A stretch of DNA of 64,000 nt from Rhizobium sp. Root1203 (GTDB lineage: Bacteria > Pseudomonadota > Alphaproteobacteria > Rhizobiales > Rhizobiaceae): positions 404,025 through 468,024 of the forward strand of contig NZ_LMCW01000001.1 in assembly GCF_001424945.1 (NCBI RefSeq), written 5' to 3'. Positions within the stretch are counted from its first letter, which is position 1. Every line of letters begins with the position of its first letter. Below, piece by piece: positions 1 to 8,011 of this stretch. The position numbers were made by a program, and so were the translations under genes. Below the pieces are notes generated by a model. That model made no database searches and was not told the origin of the DNA. It saw only the letters and a program-made list of their open reading frames with translations.

Positions 1-915
1 GGGCAAAGGTATGAATTCCTCTTCGTCCCCCGGAACGATGTCGAAGCGGCCGGTTCGCCATTCCTCCTTGGCCTTCTCGATCCGCTCCTTGGAGGACGAG
101 ACGAAATTCCACCAGATGTAACGCTTGGAATTGAGCGCCGCTCCGCCGAACAGCATCAGGTGACAGCCCTGGCCGCCGGCCTCCAGCGTGATCGCATCGC
201 CGGGGCGGAAGACGAGCAGCTGATCCGCTGCAAACGTGTCGCCGGCGATCACCACCTCACCGGAGAGGATGTAGGCCGCCCGCTCCTCGTGCGCCGCCGC
301 GAACGGAAATTTCACGCCCGCTTCGAGATTGATGTCGGCATAGAGCGTATCCGACAAGACTTTGACCGGGGAGGACATTCCCTCGAAGGCGCCGATGACG
401 ACGCGCCCGCGCACGCCGCGTTCGTCGATGACCGGCATCTCGCTCTTTTCGGTGTGGGCAAAGGAGGGGTCGATCTCCTCCTTGTCGACTGGCAGTGCCA
501 GCCACGTCTGAAGTCCCGACATCAGCAGCGGATGGCCGCGAAGGTTGTCCGGCGTGCGTTCCGAATGCACGATGCCGCGTCCCGCCGTCATCAGGTTGAT
601 GTCGCCGGGTCGAATGACCTTTTCGGTGCCGAGGCTGTCCAGGTGCCTGATCTCGCCGTCGAAGAGGTAGGTGACGGTCGAAAGCCCGATATGCGGATGC
701 GGCCTCACGTCCAGCGCCTCATCCGGCTTCAGGATCGCCGGCCCCATGCGATCGAAGAAGATGAACGGACCGACCAGGCGCCGCTGGCGGCTCGGCAGCG
801 CTCGCCGCACCTGAAATCCGCCGAGATCGGTGGTGCGCGGAATGATCAGGTTCGCAATCGCATCGCAGGCGAACGCGTCGCCGGGCAGGGGGTCTTTACC
901 GGGAAAGAAGGACAT
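1..915 (-). CDS. Pirin family protein (3' end outside window)
   Basis: Reading back from the ATG at 915, the frame stays open to the window edge (305 codons). It encodes a typical bicupin pirin: an N-terminal RPHPHIGLSTVTYLF-type cupin motif, then ITLMTAGRGIVHSER-like residues (here DINLMTAGRGIVHSER) that carry the metal-binding His and Glu residues, and a C-terminal cupin ending in a region rich in Glu and Pro. The family is usually about 300 residues, so only a few C-terminal residues should be missing. Pirins are iron-binding cupins. Some have quercetinase activity and others act as redox cofactors, but the substrate cannot be told from sequence. It is divergent from the toxin-antitoxin pair at 1023-1660. 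Confidence 0.9.
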   Translation of the reverse strand, partial: MSFFPGKDPLPGDAFACDAIANLIIPRTTDLGGFQVRRALPSRQRRLVGPFIFFDRMGPAILKPDEALDVRPHPHIGLSTVTYLFDGEIRHLDSLGTEKVIRPGDINLMTAGRGIVHSERTPDNLRGHPLLMSGLQTWLALPVDKEEIDPSFAHTEKSEMPVIDERGVRGRVVIGAFEGMSSPVKVLSDTLYADINLEAGVKFPFAAAHEERAAYILSGEVVIAGDTFAADQLLVFRPGDAITLEAGGQGCHLMLFGGAALNSKRYIWWNFVSSSKERIEKAKEEWRTGRFDIVPGDEEEFIPLP

Positions 916-1022
916 GGCGGATCTCCAATCGATCACTGAAACTACCGATAATTGCTCGCAAGAGCCAGCCGCAGTTTTTATGTCAATTGACGCCATATGG
1001 CGAGAGGTGTCATAGTGGGGGT

Positions 1023-1313
1023 ATGAAGGCTGAAATCGTCATCCGTGAACGCATTGTTTTCGGTGCCGGAGCGATTCTGGAAATGAAGGTGTGGCGCGTG
1101 CCGGATCCTGTTCCCGCCTCACGACATTTTCTGAAGTATTCGCTGTTTTATGGAGTGCCGGGCCAACGACTGGTCGGCCACGACAACGAGCGCGGCAAAG
1201 GCGACCACCGCCACTCCGGCCCGCATGAGGAAAGCTATCGCTTCGTTTCCATCGATCAGTTGCTGAACGATTTCAGATCCGATGTTGAGAGCATACGAGG
1301 AGAGCCGATATGA
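1023..1313 (+). CDS. DUF6516-type putative toxin of a toxin-antitoxin pair
   Basis: This is a 96-residue protein starting at the ATG at 1023, which has a GTGGGGGT purine-rich site just before it. An upstream in-frame ATG at 987 has no such site. It has the DUF6516 look: an N-terminal strand pair (VIRERIVFGAGAILEMKVWRVP), then HFLKYSLFYG and a central G(H/Y)DNERGKGDHRH motif. The charged/His cluster DNERGKGDHRH resembles a nuclease-like active site, although that role is inference. Its last codons overlap the start of the next gene by 4 nt (ATGA), a tight two-gene operon. Members of this family are annotated as toxins beside a MarR-like HTH partner, as here. No target is known to me. Confidence 0.7.
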   Translation: MKAEIVIRERIVFGAGAILEMKVWRVPDPVPASRHFLKYSLFYGVPGQRLVGHDNERGKGDHRHSGPHEESYRFVSIDQLLNDFRSDVESIRGEPI

Positions 1314-1660
1314 GCAAAGATGTCGAACTACACATCGGCGGCACCTTCGACGATGCGGCCAGACGCGTCGCCGATGCATGGCGTCGTGCCGAAGCTCGCG
1401 AAGTGGTCTCCGAAGATCATCTCACCTTCGTCAACTGGGAAGCATTCTCGAGGACGATGACGGCAAAGAGGCTGGAGCTTCTGCGGCATCTGCATCGCTA
1501 TCCGCAATCAAGCGTTTCCGCGCTGGCGAAAAGTCTGAAGCGCGACTATCGGCGCGTTCATGAGGATGTGGAAATTCTCACACAGGCTGGTCTCATAGAG
1601 CGGGACGGCAACGGACTGCGTGCGGGCTACGACGAAATTCGAACCGTCATAGCCCTTTGA
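1310..1660 (+). CDS. HTH antitoxin/regulator (HVO_A0114-like) of the DUF6516 pair
   Basis: This is a 116-residue protein with a C-terminal winged helix-turn-helix: KRLELLRHLHRYPQSSVSALAKSLKRDYRRVHEDVEIL, followed by LIERDGNGLRAGYDEI as the wing. This matches the HVO_A0114/MarR-like regulators found as second gene in DUF6516 modules. The N-terminal part (about residues 1-40) probably contacts the toxin. It overlaps the toxin gene by 4 nt and is probably translationally coupled to it. By analogy with other TA systems it should neutralise the toxin and repress the shared promoter upstream of 1023, but I could not identify an operator there. The gene ends 2 nt before xseB, which converges from the other strand. 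Confidence 0.7.
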   Translation: MSKDVELHIGGTFDDAARRVADAWRRAEAREVVSEDHLTFVNWEAFSRTMTAKRLELLRHLHRYPQSSVSALAKSLKRDYRRVHEDVEILTQAGLIERDGNGLRAGYDEIRTVIAL

Positions 1661-1662
1661 TG

Positions 1663-1914
1663 TCACGCCCCGTCCAGTGGCTCGACGCCCTGCGGCTTGC
1701 CGGCACGGTCGAGGCGGATCTTCTCGATGCGGTTCTCGGCGGCCGAAAGCAGCGTCTCGCAATGCTTCTTCAACGCTTCGCCGCGCTCGTAGATCTCGAT
1801 GGATTCGTCCAGCGCCACGTCGCCGCGCTCCAGGCGGGCGACGATGCTCTCAAGCTCGGCAACCGCCTTCTCGAACGAAAGACCGGAAACCTCCGGCTTG
1901 ACGCTGTCAGTCAT
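1663..1914 (-). CDS. xseB: Exodeoxyribonuclease VII small subunit
   Basis: This 83-residue protein carries the XseB signature: [41 protein letters not shown], two helices that form the long coiled hairpin decorating the XseA nuclease subunit. Exonuclease VII digests single-stranded DNA in both directions, and XseB is needed to assemble the holoenzyme. The start is the ATG at 1914. A TTG two codons upstream (1920) is also open, but it would overlap the stop of the preceding hydrolase gene. It lies 2 nt downstream of the HDAC-like gene, an arrangement common in rhizobia. xseA is not in this window, which is usual for alphaproteobacteria. Confidence 0.93.
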   Translation of the reverse strand: MTDSVKPEVSGLSFEKAVAELESIVARLERGDVALDESIEIYERGEALKKHCETLLSAAENRIEKIRLDRAGKPQGVEPLDGA

Positions 1915-1916
1915 GC

Positions 1917-2852
1917 TCAACCCTTCATCATTCTGAGAATATGCAGGCCTGCCGATTCGGCCAGTCCTTCGAGATCATAGCCGCCTTCCAGGAGGCTGAC
2001 GACCCGGTTTGCCGCACTTTTGTCGGCCACTTCGAGCAGCCGCCCGGTCGCCCAGTCGAAATCCTCGCCGACAAGGTTGATCTGCGCCAGCGGATCGCGG
2101 TGATGCGCATCGAAGCCGGCCGAGATGATGATCAGGTCCGGCCGGAAGTCGAACAGCGCCGGTAGTACCCTCGACTTGAACGCTTCGCGAAAATGGTCGC
2201 TGCCGACATTGGGGGAGAGGGGGGCGTTGACGATGGTGCCATGCTTGCCCGTCTCGTCCTTTGCGCCGCTGCCGGGGTAGAGCGGCATCTGATGCGTCGA
2301 GCAGAACAGCACAGACGGATCGTCCCAGAAGATATCCTGGGTCCCGTTGCCATGATGCACGTCCCAGTCGACGATCGCCACGCGTTCGGCGCCATGCATC
2401 TTCTGCGCATGGCGGGCAGCGATTGCCGCATTGTTGAAGAAGCAGAAACCCATCGCCTTGGATCTCTCGGCGTGGTGCCCCGGCGGTCGCGAGGCGACGA
2501 AAACATTGTCCGCCCTGCCTGTAAAGACGTCGTCGACCGCCGCCATTGCAGCGCCGACGCCCGTCAGCGCCGCCTGCAGGCTCTTCGGGCTGGCGTAGGT
2601 ATCGGCTTCGAGCTGGTTGATCTCGCCTTCTTCCTCCGGGATCTGTCGCATGACTGCCAGCAGGTGCTCTTCGGGGTGGGCGAGCAGGACAGCGTCCTCG
2701 TTCGCCTGCGGAGCCTCCTTGCGCTCCAGCTTCTCGAAATTCGGATGCCCGAGAGCGACATTGATGGCGCGCAGTCGGTCGGAGCGCTCCGGGTGGCCGG
2801 AGGGCGTGATGTGTTCCAGAAAGATCGGATGCTCGTAAAGGCGGGTGCTCAT
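1917..2852 (-). CDS. Histone deacetylase family protein (class II-like)
   Basis: This 311-residue zinc hydrolase of the arginase/deacetylase fold has all the main motifs: [11 protein letters not shown] near the N terminus, [25 protein letters not shown] with the tandem catalytic histidines (about residues 125-145), and [15 protein letters not shown] with the zinc-binding Asp and His (about 158-172). [12 protein letters not shown] carries the second zinc Asp (about 247), and the [10 protein letters not shown] motif is at the C terminus. Bacterial homologues remove acyl groups from small amines such as acetylpolyamines, or from proteins. The physiological substrate here is unknown. It is the first gene of a two-gene unit with xseB, which begins 2 nt after its stop. 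Confidence 0.9.
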   Translation of the reverse strand: MSTRLYEHPIFLEHITPSGHPERSDRLRAINVALGHPNFEKLERKEAPQANEDAVLLAHPEEHLLAVMRQIPEEEGEINQLEADTYASPKSLQAALTGVGAAMAAVDDVFTGRADNVFVASRPPGHHAERSKAMGFCFFNNAAIAARHAQKMHGAERVAIVDWDVHHGNGTQDIFWDDPSVLFCSTHQMPLYPGSGAKDETGKHGTIVNAPLSPNVGSDHFREAFKSRVLPALFDFRPDLIIISAGFDAHHRDPLAQINLVGEDFDWATGRLLEVADKSAANRVVSLLEGGYDLEGLAESAGLHILRMMKG

Positions 2853-3113
2853 GACGTCACTCTATCTGTCCGTCTCATCGTGATCCACAGCAGATGGCGC
2901 TCGGTGCCATGATTTCAACAAGACGCCCATTCGGGAGCGGCTGCCTGTTTCTTGATCGAGCGAGCGCTGGTGCCCGGGGGCCGCAGCGCCGGTCCAATCA
3001 ATGAATTCGGCTCCAAATCAAGGAACTACGGCATTCGGCTGCGCGAAAAACGCTTACACTTGCCGGCATCATGCTCTACAGTTTTGCAAGGGGAGCAGGG
3101 GATGGACCGATAG

Positions 3114-3515
3114 ATGAACGAGATGCAGCGCTCGAATATAGTGCATATCCACGTGCCTTTTCGCGATGTCGACATGAACGGCCAGATGTTCCTGGGTTCA
3201 TATATTTCCTACGCGGAGTCGGTCCTTGCCAGTTTCTGGTCGCTGCGGCCGGACGTCGAGGACGAGCCGCTGTACATCGCCTCCAAGGTCACCTGCATCC
3301 TGCACCGGCCGCTGCACTATGACGAGAAGGTCGTGTTCACCGCCGCCGTCGACAAGATCGGTGTCCGGTCAGTCGGCTTCATCGTTGCCGCGGACGCGGG
3401 CGGCGAGCGCGCCGCCGAGGTCGAGATCATCTGGCAGGCGCGGGCGCGTGAAGATCGTACGCCGGTCCCGCTTCCGGAAATCACGCGAGACTGGCTCTAT
3501 CGTTTCGTGAACTAG
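3114..3515 (+). CDS. Acyl-CoA thioesterase-like hotdog-fold protein
   Basis: This 133-residue single hotdog domain begins with VHIHVPFRDVDMNGQMFLGSYISYAE, the pattern of 4-hydroxybenzoyl-CoA thioesterase/YbgC relatives. Here the catalytic Asp of FxxxDxxGH is present as DVDMNGQM, but the following His is replaced by Gln. The long helix and the strands ending in EIIWQARAREDR follow. The likely role is hydrolysis of short or medium acyl-CoAs, substrate unknown. The start at 3114 follows a GGGGAGCAGGGGATGG stretch, though the spacing is not ideal, and an ATG at 3123 is also possible. The stop overlaps the stop of convergent bioY at a shared CTAG. Confidence 0.72.
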   Translation: MNEMQRSNIVHIHVPFRDVDMNGQMFLGSYISYAESVLASFWSLRPDVEDEPLYIASKVTCILHRPLHYDEKVVFTAAVDKIGVRSVGFIVAADAGGERAAEVEIIWQARAREDRTPVPLPEITRDWLYRFVN

Positions 3516-4075
3516 CTTCTGGCTGGCAGCAACGGGTAGCCGGCCATCACCGCGCGCCCGACCAGGGCTGCCACGAATGCCTTGATGACGTCGCCGGGGA
3601 TGAAGGCCATCGAACCGACGAAGGCCTGCTTGAGGCCGATCTGGGCGGCGACCGCCAGATAGGCGATACCGAAGGCGTAGAGCACGACGATGCCGCCGAC
3701 GACGGCGGCCAGGAAAAAGCCGGCCAGCTGCAGGGCTGCCGGCTGTTCCGGTTTCGCCAGCCGCTCGCTGAGGAAGCCGGTCGTCAAGGCCGCAAAGACC
3801 CAGCCGACCAGAAAGCCGGTGGTGGGCGCCGCGAAGGCCGCAAGACCACCGCGTCCGCCCGACAGAACGGGCAGGCCGATTGCAACCAGCACCAGCACGA
3901 TCAGCACCGCGATGGTCGCGCGCCTGGCGCCGAGCACGACGCCGGCCATCATAACGCCCAGCGATTGCGCCGTGATCGGCACCGGGATGAAGCCGAGCGT
4001 GATCGGCGGCAGAATGCCGAGAGCGACGATGATCGCGGCAAATAGGGCAGAGAGAACGAGGTCGCGGGTGCTCAT
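3512..4075 (-). CDS. bioY: Biotin ECF transporter S component BioY
   Basis: This 187-residue integral membrane protein has about six hydrophobic segments. It shows the BioY hallmarks: a N-terminal segment followed by FIPVPITAQSLGVMMAGVVLGARRA, the GLPVLSGGRGGLAAFAAPTTGFLVGW glycine-rich loop that forms the biotin site, and FIPGDVIKAFVAALVGRAV near the C terminus. It captures biotin in the inner membrane and is energised by BioM and BioN, encoded just upstream. It lies 23 nt after bioN. The linker holds a 14-nt palindrome, TTAACATGTGTTAA (4089-4102), of unknown meaning, which overlaps the bioN stop, and the start has a CGGAG ribosome site. Confidence 0.93.
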   Translation of the reverse strand: MSTRDLVLSALFAAIIVALGILPPITLGFIPVPITAQSLGVMMAGVVLGARRATIAVLIVLVLVAIGLPVLSGGRGGLAAFAAPTTGFLVGWVFAALTTGFLSERLAKPEQPAALQLAGFFLAAVVGGIVVLYAFGIAYLAVAAQIGLKQAFVGSMAFIPGDVIKAFVAALVGRAVMAGYPLLPARS

Positions 4076-4098
4076 GACGGCTCCGAGTTTAACATGTG

Positions 4099-4707
4099 TT
4101 AACTGACATGCCGCCGAACGCCGCGTGCGTCAATCGCAGCGGCGATGTTATCCGCATCCTTGAGCGTCAGAATGATCAGCGGCACAAGCACCGTCGTCGG
4201 CCGCACCTTCAGGCCGCGCGCCGCGTGCGCCTCGCGAATGGCCTGGTAGCGCCCGAGAATATCGGGCACGAAGCGGACCACGAGACCGACCGCGAGGCCC
4301 ACGTCGTCTGCCCGCAGCAGCCCGATGCGCTCCAGCGGTTGCGCAAGAAGCGTGATCTCGTCGATGAACTGCGTGATCGTGGTGGTCGCGGTAACGCTCG
4401 CTGCAAAGAGCATCAGCGCGGTCAGCCGCAGCAGCGCCACGACGGCGCCGTGCCACGGGTTGAAAGCGAGGCTGAACACCGCCACGACGACGATCGTCAG
4501 GAATATCGGCTTCAGCCGTGCCAGGGCCGCCCGTATGGGGAGGCCGATGCTCAGGTAGAGAGCCGCGGTAGCGAGCACCGCAACGCAGAGGACCGGAATG
4601 TTTGCCGTGGTGAAAAGCACGACTCCGAGGCCGGCCAGGCCGATCAGCTTGACCCGCGCCGGAAGGCGATGCAGGACGCTGTTGCCCTCGACGAAAAGCG
4701 ACTGCAT
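4099..4707 (-). CDS. bioN: Biotin ECF transporter T component BioN
   Basis: This 202-residue membrane protein belongs to the CbiQ/BioN/EcfT family. It has several transmembrane helices in the first half (LIGLAGLGVVLFTTANIPVL, LKPIFLTIVVVAVFSLAF), followed by an amphipathic region. The two coupling motifs that dock on the ATPase are the alanine-rich AxxARG-type signatures, seen here as REAHAARGLKV and AAAIDARGVRRH near the C terminus. It transmits ATP hydrolysis by BioM to BioY. Its start overlaps the bioM stop by ATGA, and bioY follows, so the three are one operon for biotin uptake. Confidence 0.92.
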   Translation of the reverse strand: MQSLFVEGNSVLHRLPARVKLIGLAGLGVVLFTTANIPVLCVAVLATAALYLSIGLPIRAALARLKPIFLTIVVVAVFSLAFNPWHGAVVALLRLTALMLFAASVTATTTITQFIDEITLLAQPLERIGLLRADDVGLAVGLVVRFVPDILGRYQAIREAHAARGLKVRPTTVLVPLIILTLKDADNIAAAIDARGVRRHVS

Positions 4708-5381
4708 CAGGCGGCGAGCTCCCTGTAGCGCCGGACCGCTTCCAATGCGGGTGCATCGGCGGCGAGCCGGCCTTCGTGGAACACCAGCACGCGCTCGTAG
4801 CCGGCGATCAGCTCGAGATCGTGGGTGATGACGATGGCGTTCTCGTGCAGGCCGTCGATCAGCGCCTGCACGAGGCTCCGGTTGCGGAGATCGAGCTGGT
4901 TGGTCGGCTCGTCCAGAATGAGAATGTCGGGCCCGGTTGCCAATACCGAGCAGAGGGCCGCGAGCTGCAGTTCGCCGCCGGAAAGCTCGTGGGCGCGGCG
5001 ATCGGCAAGATGCCGGGCGTCGAAGCGCTGCAGCACCTCGTCGACCTTCGCCTCGATCGCCGCTTTCGTGTAGCCGCGGCTCTTGAGGCCGAACGCGATG
5101 TCGTCGCGCACGACGGGCAGGATGATCTGGTTCTGCGGCGATTGGAAGATGAAGCCGACATCCGTCAGCACGGCCTTCTCGTCAGCCGTGTCTCGCCCGT
5201 TGACGACGACGCGCCCGGTCGTGGGTTTCGTCAGTCCGTTGATAAGACGCGCAAACGTGGTCTTGCCGGAGCCGTTGAGGCCGATGATGCCGATGCGTCT
5301 TTCGGCGAGATCGAGCGTCAGCGGCTGCAGCGCGACGCGCGTTCCGTAGCTCACACCGGTGCCTTCGAAGCGGATATTCAC
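4707..5381 (-). CDS. bioM: Biotin ECF transporter ATPase BioM
   Basis: This 224-residue ABC ATPase shows a Walker A GLNGSGKTTFARLI (about residues 36-49), a Q-loop FIFQSPQNQIILP (about 79-91), the ABC signature ELSGGELQLAALC (about 130-142), Walker B PDILILDEPTNQLDLRN (about 151-167) and the switch His in VITHDLELI. The double Gln region of the Q-loop is typical of ECF transporters. It is first in the bioMNY operon. The 150-nt gap to the divergent YcaQ gene contains TTCTATAA (5407-5414), which could be half of a BioR site (finding listed). It is cytoplasmic and works with BioN and BioY. Confidence 0.93.
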   Translation of the reverse strand: MNIRFEGTGVSYGTRVALQPLTLDLAERRIGIIGLNGSGKTTFARLINGLTKPTTGRVVVNGRDTADEKAVLTDVGFIFQSPQNQIILPVVRDDIAFGLKSRGYTKAAIEAKVDEVLQRFDARHLADRRAHELSGGELQLAALCSVLATGPDILILDEPTNQLDLRNRSLVQALIDGLHENAIVITHDLELIAGYERVLVFHEGRLAADAPALEAVRRYRELAA

Positions 5382-5532
5382 TCGATCCCCCTTGCTTGAA
5401 CCGCCGTTCTATAAACGAATCCTGCGTATTGAAAGGTGAAAAACCGGCTCGGGCGGGAAGGGGCTAGTCCTCTCCCAAAAAGGTCGCCTATAACGGGTGG
5501 CTAGGAACATTTTCCGTATTATGATGCTTGCC

Positions 5533-6723
5533 ATGACGAATCTCATTTCGAATTCCGATGCTCGCCGCGTGTTCCTTGCCAAGCAGGGTCTCAGCGCACC
5601 GCCGAACAAGGCCCTGACCAAACCGGGCCTGCTGCAGCTCATCCACGATATCGGTTTCGTCCAGGTGGACAGCATCCAGACGGTCGAGCGCGCGCACCAC
5701 CAGATCCTTTTCGCCCGCAACCAGACCTATCGGCGCGAACACCTGACCGCGTTGCTCGAGAAGGACGGTTCGCTCTTCGAGCACTGGACGCACGATGCCT
5801 CGATCCTGCCGAGCGCGTTCTTTCGCTACTGGAAGCACAAGTTCCGTAACGAGGAGGAGGTGCTGGTCGAGCGCTGGCGCAAATGGCGCGGCGAAGGCTT
5901 CGAGGATGCGTTCGAAGAGACCTACGAGCGCGTGCAGCGTGACGGCGCCATCATGGCCCGCGAGATAAAGGCCGATGGCCACGTCTCCGGCGGCTGGTGG
6001 AACTGGCACCCGAACAAGACCGCGCTCGAATACTTCTGGCGCACCGGCAAATTCGCCATCGCCGGGCGTTCTAATTTCCAGAAGGTCTACGACCTTGTCG
6101 AGCGCGTCATTCCCGCCGAGTTCCACGAGCCCGAGGTCAGCCGGGAGGATTTCGTCGACTGGGCCTGCCGCAGTGCCCTCGCGCGTCTCGGATTTGCCAC
6201 CCATGGGGAGATCGCCGCTTTCTGGGATCTGCTCTCGCCCGACGAAGCCAAGGCCTGGGTGACGGCGCACCGCGACGAGCTGGTGGAAGTGCTGGTCGAG
6301 CCGGCACTTGGCGGCAAGCCGCGGCCGTCGTTTGCCTTTGCGGACTTCCTCCCGACTGTCGACACCTACCCCGACCCGCCGGCCCGCATTCGCGTGCTGA
6401 GCCCGTTCGATCCGATGATCCGCGACCGAAACCGCACCGAACGCCTCTTCGGTTTCTTCTACCGCATCGAGATCTTCGTGCCGGAACCGAAGCGGGAATA
6501 CGGCTACTACGTCTTCCCGCTCCTGGAGGGCGACCGGCTGATCGGCCGCATCGACATGAAAGCCGACCGCAAGCGCGGAACGCTCGACGTCAAGCGCCTG
6601 TGGCTGGAACCGGGCGTGCGCCCATCGGCCGGCCGGCTGGCGCGGCTGGAGGCAGAGTTGGAGCGTGTCGCGAAATTCGCCGGCGTTGAGAAGGTGGTCT
6701 TCGGTGACGGCTGGCGCGGCTGA
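5533..6723 (+). CDS. YcaQ-like winged-helix DNA glycosylase family protein
   Basis: This 396-residue protein of the HTH_42 (COG3214) family has N-terminal winged-helix modules (ISNSDARRVFLAKQG, LLQLIHDIGFVQVDSIQTVERAHHQIL) and a central Q-x-D-like active-site stretch, here VQVDSIQ (about residues 36-42). YcaQ/AlkZ glycosylases use a QΦQ or QΦD motif to unhook interstrand crosslinks, and VQVD fits QΦD. The C-terminal part has LSPFDPMIRDRNRTERLFGFFYRIEIFVP and YYVFPLLEGDRLIGRIDMKADR, which are well conserved. A GTG at 5497 and ATGs at 5521/5524 are open in frame. The ATG at 5533 starts the conserved MTNLIS region, so I chose it. It is transcribed divergently from bioM. Confidence 0.8.
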   Translation: MTNLISNSDARRVFLAKQGLSAPPNKALTKPGLLQLIHDIGFVQVDSIQTVERAHHQILFARNQTYRREHLTALLEKDGSLFEHWTHDASILPSAFFRYWKHKFRNEEEVLVERWRKWRGEGFEDAFEETYERVQRDGAIMAREIKADGHVSGGWWNWHPNKTALEYFWRTGKFAIAGRSNFQKVYDLVERVIPAEFHEPEVSREDFVDWACRSALARLGFATHGEIAAFWDLLSPDEAKAWVTAHRDELVEVLVEPALGGKPRPSFAFADFLPTVDTYPDPPARIRVLSPFDPMIRDRNRTERLFGFFYRIEIFVPEPKREYGYYVFPLLEGDRLIGRIDMKADRKRGTLDVKRLWLEPGVRPSAGRLARLEAELERVAKFAGVEKVVFGDGWRG

Positions 6724-6771
6724 GGCCCCGCCTGGAGTTAGGAGCACTCCGGATTTTCGGCGGAAAGGCTT

Positions 6772-6890
6772 CCCTCATTCCCGTGCCGGTCGCGGGAATC
6801 CAGCTACGGCGCGTCTTCGGCGCAAAAAGAGTCTAATGCAACCAAGGGCTTGAATGAGCTCGATCCCCGCAACGAGCACGGGGATCAGGA
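6772..6890. repeat. Diverged copy (A3) of the palindromic repeat family A
   Basis: The left arm (6772-6803) matches the left arm of the copy at 30048 at 27 of 32 positions. The right arm (6859-6890) is a weaker match to its right arm. Differences in the left arm include a T-A to C-G double change within the inner hairpin, so base pairing is kept. The central part is shorter than in the copies at 30048 and 31237. It fills most of the gap between the ycaQ-like gene and the convergent ribB 3' end, the usual place for rhizobial intergenic mosaic elements. Confidence 0.65.
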
Positions 6891-6898
6891 TGGTTGGC

Positions 6899-8002
6899 TC
6901 AGCCGATCTCGGTCTTGGTGATCTTGATGCCGAAACCCTCGAGGCCGACATAGTGCCGTTCGCGGCTCGTCAGAAGCTTGATCGAGGAGACGCCGAGGTC
7001 CTTCAGGATCTGTGCGCCCAGGCCGATTTCCAGCCATTCGCTTTCGCGGTTCTGCGCTTCGGCATGTTCTTCGCGGCCCTGTGAACGCGCCTTCCTGCCG
7101 TTGTCGTGATGGCCGACGCCGACCGAACCCTCGCGCAGGTAGACGATCACGCCCCGGCCTTCGTCGGCAATCCGCTTCATGTATTGATCGACGGGGCGCC
7201 GCTTGCCGAAGATATCCTCGGCCACGCTTTCGGGATGCAGGCGCACCGGAATGTCGATGCCGTCGCGGATATCCCCGAAGACGACGGCGAGATGCTGCAT
7301 CGGATCCCAGGGAAGCGAATAGGTATGGGCCTTGGCCTTGCCGAAAGGCGTTTCGATATCGAAGCTGGTGCCGAGTTCGATCAGCGTTTCCTTGCGCTGG
7401 CGATAGGCGATGAGGTCGGCGACCGAGACGAGCTTCAGGCCGTGCTGTTGCGCGAAGTCGACAACCTCCGGCCCGCGCGTGACGGTGCCGTTGTCGTTGA
7501 CGAGCTCGCAGATCACGCCGACCGGCGGCAGGCCCGCGAGGCGGCAGAGATCGACCGCCGCTTCCGTGTGGCCCGAGCGCATGAGGACGCCGCCTTCGCG
7601 CGCGATCAGCGGGAAGATGTGGCCGGGGCGAACGAAATCGGCGGCGCCGACATTCGGATTGGCAAGGTTGCGAACGGTCAGCGTCCGGTCATCGGCTGAA
7701 ATGCCGGTGGTCGTGCCATGCTTGAAGTCGACCGTGACGGTGAAGGCCGTGGTGTGGGCGGAATCGTTTTCCGCCACCATCGCGTTGAGGTTCAGCCGCT
7801 TGGCCTCTTCCCTCGGCATGGGAGTGCAGACGATGCCGGATGTATGGCGGACGATGAAGGCCATCTTTTCCGGCGTGCAATGCACCGCCGCGACGATCAG
7901 GTCGCCCTCGTTTTCACGATCGTCGTCGTCCATGACGACGACGATCTCGCCGGCTTCGAAGGCTCGGATGGCATCCACGACGCGCTTCTGGTCATAAGGC
8001 AT
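6899..8002 (-). CDS. ribB: 3,4-dihydroxy-2-butanone-4-phosphate synthase with degenerate GTP cyclohydrolase II-like domain
   Basis: This is a 367-residue protein. Residues 1-205 are a complete RibB domain: VVVMDDDDRENEGDLIVAA (acidic metal-binding loop), HTSGIVCTPM, HTTAFTVTVD, TGISADDR and RSGHTEAAVDL with the catalytic His/Glu. It converts ribulose 5-phosphate to the 4-carbon riboflavin precursor. The C-terminal half (about 206-367) has the GTP cyclohydrolase II fold but lacks the zinc cysteines. RVHSECLTGD of RibA is RLHPESVAEDIFG here, the CDC motif is absent, and the catalytic QEGRGIGL stretch reads REGSVGVGH. This half is therefore unlikely to open GTP. It is 9 nt downstream of aroC on the same strand. 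Confidence 0.9.
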   Translation of the reverse strand: MPYDQKRVVDAIRAFEAGEIVVVMDDDDRENEGDLIVAAVHCTPEKMAFIVRHTSGIVCTPMPREEAKRLNLNAMVAENDSAHTTAFTVTVDFKHGTTTGISADDRTLTVRNLANPNVGAADFVRPGHIFPLIAREGGVLMRSGHTEAAVDLCRLAGLPPVGVICELVNDNGTVTRGPEVVDFAQQHGLKLVSVADLIAYRQRKETLIELGTSFDIETPFGKAKAHTYSLPWDPMQHLAVVFGDIRDGIDIPVRLHPESVAEDIFGKRRPVDQYMKRIADEGRGVIVYLREGSVGVGHHDNGRKARSQGREEHAEAQNRESEWLEIGLGAQILKDLGVSSIKLLTSRERHYVGLEGFGIKITKTEIG

Positions 8003-8011
8003 GGTTCGTTC

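Noticed and set aside
32..57. GGAAC-N16-GTT match inside the pirin gene
   Set aside because: It lies inside a coding region with 16 nt spacing and no downstream gene start on the plus strand nearby.
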